From UBA5072 sp041737175 (GTDB taxonomy: Bacteria; Bacteroidota; Bacteroidia; Bacteroidales; UBA10428): 64,000 bases of DNA. Shown piece by piece: positions 59,389-64,000 of the stretch (within the stretch, counting starts at the first letter, position 1; every line of letters begins with the position of its first letter). A program made the position numbers and the translations under genes. Under the pieces are notes generated by a model, which did no database searches, was not told the DNA's origin, and saw only the letters and a list, made by a program, of their open reading frames with translations. The stretch spans positions 227,135 through 291,134 of the forward strand of contig JBGSSF010000023.1 in NCBI GenBank assembly GCA_041737175.1, read 5' to 3'.

Positions 59389-60798
59389 TTATTCTGATTT
59401 CTCATGATTTCGGGCAAGACATCTGTAGCTGTCAGATTCAACCTGAAGAATGGCAGTTTCTAACAAATTCAGTGCATGCAAACTTGTAATCAGGGTGCTT
59501 TCATCCTGGCCAACCGGTTTGCCGGGCAATAATGCCATTATGCGGAAACCCGGATCGATAATCAGTGATCCGGTAAGGCTTTTCATCCCATTCAGGTAAC
59601 CTGTCAGCAGGCTGTCCAGTTCTGATCGGGTTTCAGATCCGGGCGACAGCAATGTGTGTGTCGAAACCGGATCAAACGGATTCAACAGCATACCATAATT
59701 TATGCTGCCTCCGGTCCGGGAATCCTCTTTGGTGCCACCTGAAAGATCAACCAAACGCGACTTGATCTCATCCATCTTTTGAATTACCCTGGAAGTACTC
59801 TCTTGCACTTTTACCATTTCAGTATAAGACACAGAATCTCCGAAAGATGTGAAAAGTGATTTATTGACCTTTTTCTGAAATTCCATTGTTTCCTGGCTCT
59901 TGTCAGCCAGGGTGAAAAAACCGTCATTGTAGTTCTGCTGAAGATTCAGACTGATCAATGAGGAGGGCAACAGGATAGTCACCAGGGCAATGACTAAAAA
60001 AATGAACTTCGCATCCACACTCTTTTCGCTTTTCCATTCCTGGTATACGTACAGGGGAATAACTACCAGGAAGAGTGCGATCGACAAAATATAAGCCAGT
60101 GTTCCGAAATATTGCCAGTGCATGATCTTCTGCCAAAGAAAGGCCAGGTAAAAAAACGCAGCCAGAAAACCAAGGTAATAAAGCGGCTTCTTCCTGCCGT
60201 CTTCCTCGTTCCGGACCTTGTCCATTAGCATCGCAGGAAGGAACAACAGACCTCCCGATAAAATGGCCAGGCTGATGATCAATCCTGAACCCGGCCAATG
60301 CTGGATTTTAAACATTACCCCGACGATGAAAAGCGTGCCTGCCAAAAAAGCAGAAACAAAGAGAAACAGGTTTTTTTTGCTTTTGGATTCTTTCCAGAGC
60401 ACCATCATGGAGGAAGGCATAAAAAATACCACCAGCAGAAAAGCACCTGTGACCAGCAATATGCCGGCCAGGGGCCAGTGCATGATCTTGGAAAGTGCGG
60501 CAAAGCCAAGCAACACCGTGCCGGCAATGCCCGTGATTTTCATTGTATTTTTCATTTTTCTGTATTTGTTATCCACTGCATAAAGTGTTTCTTCCTGAAT
60601 TTTATTTAATCCGCGGATCCCTATTTTTTCTTTCACCCTCGAATACGCTTTTTCAAAGGGAAGTCCGTTTTGCATCTCATCTTCCACATCACAGCAGATG
60701 TGATCAATCAGATCATCACAGAGATGCGAAAAAGTGATCTGATGCCTGCTGACCTCTCTGATGATCAGGTTAACATGGGCAACACTCAGATCACTCAT
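59389..60798 (-). CDS. Membrane protein with three tandem GldL-like units and N-terminal signalling-like domain
   Basis: A 469-residue protein. Residues 1-80 form a helical domain (ITFSHLCDDLIDHICCDVED) of the type that accompanies PadR regulators. Three membrane units then carry SKIMHWPLAG (103-112), FKIQHWPGSG (163-172) and QKIMHWQYFG (223-232), all at an exact 60-residue period, each closing with FMP or FLP or VIP. A last helix (about 262-283) leads to a periplasmic coiled domain of about 170 residues comparable to the N-terminal domain of GldM. Its start overlaps the PadR stop by eight nucleotides. Confidence 0.85.
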   Translation of the reverse strand: MSDLSVAHVNLIIREVSRHQITFSHLCDDLIDHICCDVEDEMQNGLPFEKAYSRVKEKIGIRGLNKIQEETLYAVDNKYRKMKNTMKITGIAGTVLLGFAALSKIMHWPLAGILLVTGAFLLVVFFMPSSMMVLWKESKSKKNLFLFVSAFLAGTLFIVGVMFKIQHWPGSGLIISLAILSGGLLFLPAMLMDKVRNEEDGRKKPLYYLGFLAAFFYLAFLWQKIMHWQYFGTLAYILSIALFLVVIPLYVYQEWKSEKSVDAKFIFLVIALVTILLPSSLISLNLQQNYNDGFFTLADKSQETMEFQKKVNKSLFTSFGDSVSYTEMVKVQESTSRVIQKMDEIKSRLVDLSGGTKEDSRTGGSINYGMLLNPFDPVSTHTLLSPGSETRSELDSLLTGYLNGMKSLTGSLIIDPGFRIMALLPGKPVGQDESTLITSLHALNLLETAILQVESDSYRCLARNHEKSE

Positions 60799-61135
60799 AC
60801 ATCAATCCTTGTTTCGGATCCAGGATGATTCCCAGGGTGCTGATGAATTCCGCCAGTTCCCTGACTTTCTCCTTTACGAGGGAATGTCCTTTGGGAGTCA
60901 GACGGTAATAGATACGCATGCGATTGTTATAGTTTTCTGACTCCACCTGCAAAACGCCCTCGCTTTCCAGCTTGTGCAGCACCGGGTATAAAGCCCCGTA
61001 TGTCAGCACAATCTTTCCTCGGGTAATTTCTTCAACCTTACGGGTAATCTCATAACCGTACATCCTGCCGTTCTCTTCGAGAAACTTAAGAACAATGGTT
61101 TTAAGAGATCCTTTGAGCAATTCGGATGATATCAT
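60791..61135 (-). CDS. PadR-family transcriptional regulator
   Basis: A 114-residue winged-helix regulator: MISSELLKGSLKTIVLKFLE, MYGYEITRKVEEITRGKIVL, TYGALYPVLHKLESEGVLQV and YYRLTPKGHSLVKEK are the PadR hallmarks. PadR proteins usually repress the next gene and are relieved by an envelope stress signal or small molecule. Its end overlaps the start of the triple-unit membrane gene by eight nucleotides, so it is the first gene of the three-gene operon. A -7 element lies 33 nt upstream. Confidence 0.95.
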   Translation of the reverse strand: MISSELLKGSLKTIVLKFLEENGRMYGYEITRKVEEITRGKIVLTYGALYPVLHKLESEGVLQVESENYNNRMRIYYRLTPKGHSLVKEKVRELAEFISTLGIILDPKQGLMYE

Positions 61136-61167
61136 ACTTTTATTATATATAATTGTCTTTTATATTA

Positions 61168-61200
61168 CAAATATATAATATTATGAATTACAAATGCAAA
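61168..61200 (-). promoter_or_regulatory. Promoter of the PadR operon
   Basis: On the minus strand TTTG (61200-61197) is followed after 21 nt by TATATTTG (61175-61168), matching both Bacteroidota elements. The surrounding AT-rich sequence is partly palindromic (TATATTACAAATATATAATA on the plus strand, 61161-61180), a possible PadR operator. Confidence 0.6.
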
Positions 61201-61230
61201 TTTTTGGGCAATTATTTTCAAAAAAACTTT

Positions 61231-61332
61231 CACCGATCACCGATTACCGTCTACCGATTATTGAATACCGATTACCGTTTACTATTTACCGTTTACTATT
61301 TACTGTTTACTGTTTACTGTTTACTGTTTACT
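61231..61332. repeat. TTTACTG/TTTACCG heptamer tandem repeat
   Basis: About a dozen degenerate 7-bp units, from ATTACCG through TTTACCG to a run of four or five TTTACTG. It lies in the divergent region between PadR and the helicase genes. The same unit occurs at 52089-52120. Confidence 0.9.
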
Positions 61333-61426
61333 TTTAACCCCTCCACTCTCCCTGTTCATTTCTTCCTTAAAAAAAGCCATTTCATACCCTGCCATCCTGT
61401 CGATCTTATATTAATTTTACCCCTCC

Positions 61427-63739
61427 ATGGAAAAATTTCTTAAAGAACTCAACAGTGCGCAATACGAAGCTGTTGTCAATACCGTCGGCCCTGCCCTGGT
61501 AATCGCCGGTGCAGGATCAGGTAAAACCCGTGTTCTCACTTACAGGGTGGCCTACCTGTTGAGTCAGGGTGTGAATGCCGGTCAGATCATCTGTCTTACT
61601 TTTACCAACAAGGCTGCGCGTGAGATGAAGGAAAGAATTGCCAGGCTGGTGGGCGACGAGCCGGCAAAATACTTATGGATGGGGACTTTTCACAGCACAT
61701 TCGCCCGAATTCTTCGTATGGAATCAGAATGGCTCGGATATCCTTCCAGTTACACCATTTACGATACGCTCGATTCCAAAAGCCTTGTCAAGTCGATCAT
61801 CAAAGAGATGAATCTCGATGATCAGCGTTATAAGCCGGGTGAGGTGCTGAACCGAATATCCTGGGCCAAAAACAACCTTATCACACCGCAGGCATATAAA
61901 GGCCACCCCGAAATCAGCAGCTTCGATAACATTACTCGCAGGCCGCAGCTGGCTGAAATTTACCAGACCTACTGCATCCGTTGCAAGAAATCAGGAGCCA
62001 TGGATTTTGATGACCTCCTGATGAACACCAATATTCTGTTCCGTGATTTTCCCCAGATTCTGGCCAAATACCAGGAACGGTTCCGTTATGTGCTGGTGGA
62101 CGAGTATCAGGATACCAATCACTCGCAATACCTCATTGTGAATAAGCTCGCCGCCCTGCATCATAACGTTTGTGTTGTGGGCGATGATGCACAGAGCATC
62201 TATTCATTCCGGGGAGCTCGCATTGAGAATATCCTGAACTTCAGGAAAGACTATCCCGATCATCAGCTTTTCAAGCTCGAACAGAACTACAGGTCCACCC
62301 GAACCATTGTGGATGCCGCGAACAGTCTGATCGCAAAGAACAACGGGCAGATCAAAAAGAAGGTATGGTCCGATAATGAGGCAGGTCAGAAGATCAATAT
62401 TGTCAAATGTGTGACCGATATCGAAGAAGGATTCTTTGTTTCCAATAGTATCCTTGATTGTTCCCTCTCCGAACAACAGCTTTACAGCGATTTCGCCATT
62501 TTATACCGTACCAACGCCCAGTCCAGGATATTTGAAGAAGCCCTGCGCAAGCGCAATATTCCTTACCGGGTTTACGGTGGTATTTCTTTTTACCAGCGCA
62601 AGGAAATCAAAGACATGCTTGCTTACATGCGCCTTTCTGTGAACAACAACGATGATGAGGCATTGAAAAGGATCATCAATTACCCTTCCCGTGGAATAGG
62701 TGATGTCACCCTTGAAAAACTGGAAGAACATGCCTCCCTCACCGGCAAAAGTATTCTGAATACAATTGAAGAGGCAGGAAATGCAGATTTGGGGCTGAAC
62801 AAAGGTACGCTCAACAAACTCAGCGCCTTCTGTAATCTGATTGCCGGCTTCTCACGTAAAATCAAGGAACTGGATGCCTTTGAAGCTGCGCAGCACATTG
62901 TTGTAACATCGGGAGTGCGCAAGGACCTGTATAATGGCAATACGCCCGAAGAACGCAGCCGTTACGAGAACCTGGAGGAATTACTGAACGGTATCAAGGA
63001 CTTTGTTGAAACTGCCATCAACGATAACAAGCAGGCAAACCTGGTGGACTATCTCGAAAACGTAGCCCTGATAACCGACCTGGACAATGTTAAACCGGAT
63101 GACCGCAACACGGTAACCATCATGACCATGCATTCGGCCAAGGGACTCGAATTCAACAATGTTTACATCGCCGGTGTGGAGGAAGAGCTTTTCCCTTCCA
63201 AAATGGCATTCGAATCACCCGAGGAAATGGAAGAGGAACGTCGTTTGTTTTATGTGGCCATTACCCGGGCCAAAAAGCGGGTTTTCATCAGTTATGCCCA
63301 GAACCGTTATCGCTGGGGAACTCCCACCAGCTGCCAGCCCAGCCGGTTCCTGCGCGATATTGATCCCAAATACCTTGATGTACCGGTTGAACAGACCTCA
63401 CGCATGAGAAACCATAACTACGATGAGGATGATGGCATGGAAAACAGGACCCAAAAAAGTTTCAGTGCCGGCAGGAACACCACAAAAACAGGTCTGTTGA
63501 TCCCGAAGAAACCTTCAGTTCAAACCAGACCGGCCTCTCCTGATTTCAAACCCGATAATCCCGATTTGATCCAGAGCGGAATGCGTGTGGAACATCCCAC
63601 CTTCGGCATCGGGAAAATCATCCATATCGAAGGTGTTTCCCCCAATCGCAAAGCTTGTGTGTTTTTTCAGGAACTGGGAGAGGAAAAACAGTTGTTGCTG
63701 AAGTTTGCGAAACTGAGAATAGTGACGAGTGATGAGTGA
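61427..63739 (+). CDS. ATP-dependent DNA helicase PcrA/UvrD
   Basis: 3'-5' superfamily 1A helicase for repair and replication-fork clearing. The 770-residue product has the full motif set: Walker A GAGSGKTRVL (about 26-36), motif Ia TFTNKAAREMKERI, motif II LVDEYQDTN, motif IV region QNYRSTRTIV, motif V MTMHSAKGLEFNNVYI and motif VI LFYVAITRAKKRVF. The C-terminal GMRVEHPTFGIGKIIHIEG is the PcrA-type RNA-polymerase-binding Tudor-like domain. Stand-alone gene, with repeats directly after its stop. Confidence 0.96.
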   Translation: MEKFLKELNSAQYEAVVNTVGPALVIAGAGSGKTRVLTYRVAYLLSQGVNAGQIICLTFTNKAAREMKERIARLVGDEPAKYLWMGTFHSTFARILRMESEWLGYPSSYTIYDTLDSKSLVKSIIKEMNLDDQRYKPGEVLNRISWAKNNLITPQAYKGHPEISSFDNITRRPQLAEIYQTYCIRCKKSGAMDFDDLLMNTNILFRDFPQILAKYQERFRYVLVDEYQDTNHSQYLIVNKLAALHHNVCVVGDDAQSIYSFRGARIENILNFRKDYPDHQLFKLEQNYRSTRTIVDAANSLIAKNNGQIKKKVWSDNEAGQKINIVKCVTDIEEGFFVSNSILDCSLSEQQLYSDFAILYRTNAQSRIFEEALRKRNIPYRVYGGISFYQRKEIKDMLAYMRLSVNNNDDEALKRIINYPSRGIGDVTLEKLEEHASLTGKSILNTIEEAGNADLGLNKGTLNKLSAFCNLIAGFSRKIKELDAFEAAQHIVVTSGVRKDLYNGNTPEERSRYENLEELLNGIKDFVETAINDNKQANLVDYLENVALITDLDNVKPDDRNTVTIMTMHSAKGLEFNNVYIAGVEEELFPSKMAFESPEEMEEERRLFYVAITRAKKRVFISYAQNRYRWGTPTSCQPSRFLRDIDPKYLDVPVEQTSRMRNHNYDEDDGMENRTQKSFSAGRNTTKTGLLIPKKPSVQTRPASPDFKPDNPDLIQSGMRVEHPTFGIGKIIHIEGVSPNRKACVFFQELGEEKQLLLKFAKLRIVTSDE

Positions 63740-63785
63740 AGAGTAATGAGGGACGAGGGACGAGGGACGAGGGACAAGGGACAAG
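63740..63785. repeat. GGGACGA heptamer repeat after the helicase stop
   Basis: Degenerate GAGTGATGA and GAGTAATGA units pass into GGGACGA, GGGACAA repeats, starting right after the TGA stop of the helicase gene. Related in base composition to the 16-bp repeat inside the ferredoxin gene (GGGGAGACAAGGAG). Confidence 0.8.
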
Positions 63786-63786
63786 T

Positions 63787-63811
63787 GGCAGTGGCAGCGG
63801 CAGCGGCAGCA
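63787..63811. repeat. CAGTGG/CAGCGG hexamer repeat
   Basis: Four or five hexamer units identical to those after ruvC (5041-5089) and, inverted, after the serine hydrolase (50424-50448). Confidence 0.85.
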
Positions 63812-63826
63812 GAAGTCAACAACCAC

Positions 63827-63880
63827 AACCATCACAACCATCACAACCATCACAACCATCACAACCATCACAACCATCAC
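63827..63880. repeat. AACCATCAC 9-bp tandem repeat, six perfect units
   Basis: Six perfect copies, flanked by partial copies AACCAC on both sides. The stop codon of the truncated minus-strand gene (63877-63879) lies in the last unit. No spacers separate the units, so it is not a CRISPR array. Confidence 0.95.
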
Positions 63881-64000
63881 AACCACTTTATCCCTTTTAT
63901 AAACAAATCGTATAATATTTCTGCCTTCCTCGCCACCGCTCCCGGTTTATCCGCAAATAATCGTTGTGCCAGGGGGATGATCGATTTCTGCATTAGTTTT
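63877..64000 (-). CDS. C-terminal end of an unidentified gene (partial)
   Basis: Reading the minus strand inward from the window end gives an open frame of 40 codons, ending KLMQKSIIPLAQRLF, then ADKPGAVARKAEILYDLF and IKGIKWL, closed by TGA. The helical, basic text looks like a genuine protein end, not random sequence, but I do not recognise the family. The rest of the gene is outside the window. Its stop codon lies inside the AACCATCAC repeat. Confidence 0.5.
   Translation of the reverse strand, partial: KLMQKSIIPLAQRLFADKPGAVARKAEILYDLFIKGIKWL

Noticed and set aside
58408..61135. A type IX secretion (gldKLMN) locus
   Set aside because: Only the GldL-type motif is shared. No gldK, gldN or sprA-like gene is next to it, the units are repeated, and the genes follow a PadR regulator.
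63827..63880. Regular repeat that could look like a CRISPR array
   Set aside because: The 9-bp units are directly adjacent without spacers, and no cas gene is present; it is a simple tandem repeat.
63515..63886. Minus-strand frame reading MVVMVVM repeats
   Set aside because: It is produced by translating the tandem repeats and the antisense of the helicase gene.

Overview
The window is chromosomal DNA of a Bacteroidota bacterium, most likely an anaerobic member of the Bacteroidales or a near relative; I cannot fix the genus. The evidence is a TonB-dependent outer-membrane receptor of the peptidase-regulatory-domain type, many lipoproteins with Bacteroidota-style signals, GH97 and GH5 glycosidases, promoters matching the Bacteroidota -7 motif TAnnTTTG, few Shine-Dalgarno sites, an EF-G2 paralogue and GldL-type membrane motifs. 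Anaerobic life is suggested by a B12-dependent class II ribonucleotide reductase and a class I hybrid cluster protein.

Layout. 1-5043 (+): tail of rplU, rpmA, serS, a lipoprotein, an EamA exporter, an S41 peptidase lipoprotein and ruvC. 5134-9235 (-): HIT protein, greA, two small envelope proteins, a CtpA-type protease and dCMP deaminase. 9363-14827: a GIN-domain lipoprotein, a cupin, then a nitrosative-stress unit (hcp and ferredoxin diverging from a Crp/Fnr regulator over a palindrome), YbjQ, tag and a small Cys-rich protein. 14902-18397 (-): TPR-like protein, lipA, nucleoside hydrolase, tRNA-Leu(CAA) and a DUF1361 membrane protein. 18903-28663: nrdJ, a bidirectional terminator, EF-G2, the TonB receptor and a helix-hairpin-helix/beta-barrel protein.

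28680-31740 is the accessory island: two paralogous DUF1670 genes behind a hairpin leader, a pair of REP-like palindromes, a 5'-truncated FISUMP-domain remnant, and a GYD protein. 31748-43676 carries carbohydrate and envelope genes (GH97, DUF1295, a fused fatty-acid kinase, Dabb, a beta-propeller-like lipoprotein, a membrane/HTH cluster, a sugar isomerase-like protein, AI-2E-type permease, GH5). 43895-46351 is an AraC/GyrI/DUF3795 cluster. 46444-58286 holds envelope proteins, a metallophosphoesterase, an NAD(P)-binding protein, a serine hydrolase, a LarA-like racemase, a methyltransferase, a beta-helix lipoprotein, a truncated winged-helix gene and an M48 protease. 58408-61135 is a PadR-led operon encoding two membrane proteins built from GldL-like units repeated at an exact 60-residue period, followed by extracytoplasmic domains. 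61427-63739 is a PcrA/UvrD helicase.

The strongest candidates for something undescribed are the PadR/GldL-like operon and the DUF1670 pair. Two window-wide patterns also stand out: short tandem repeats of 6-9 bp that mostly start at or just after stop codons, with the same units recurring at distant loci, and REP-like palindromes with a GTAG or ATAG head although no REP transposase gene is present here. All function calls come from reading motifs by eye; no database search was run.
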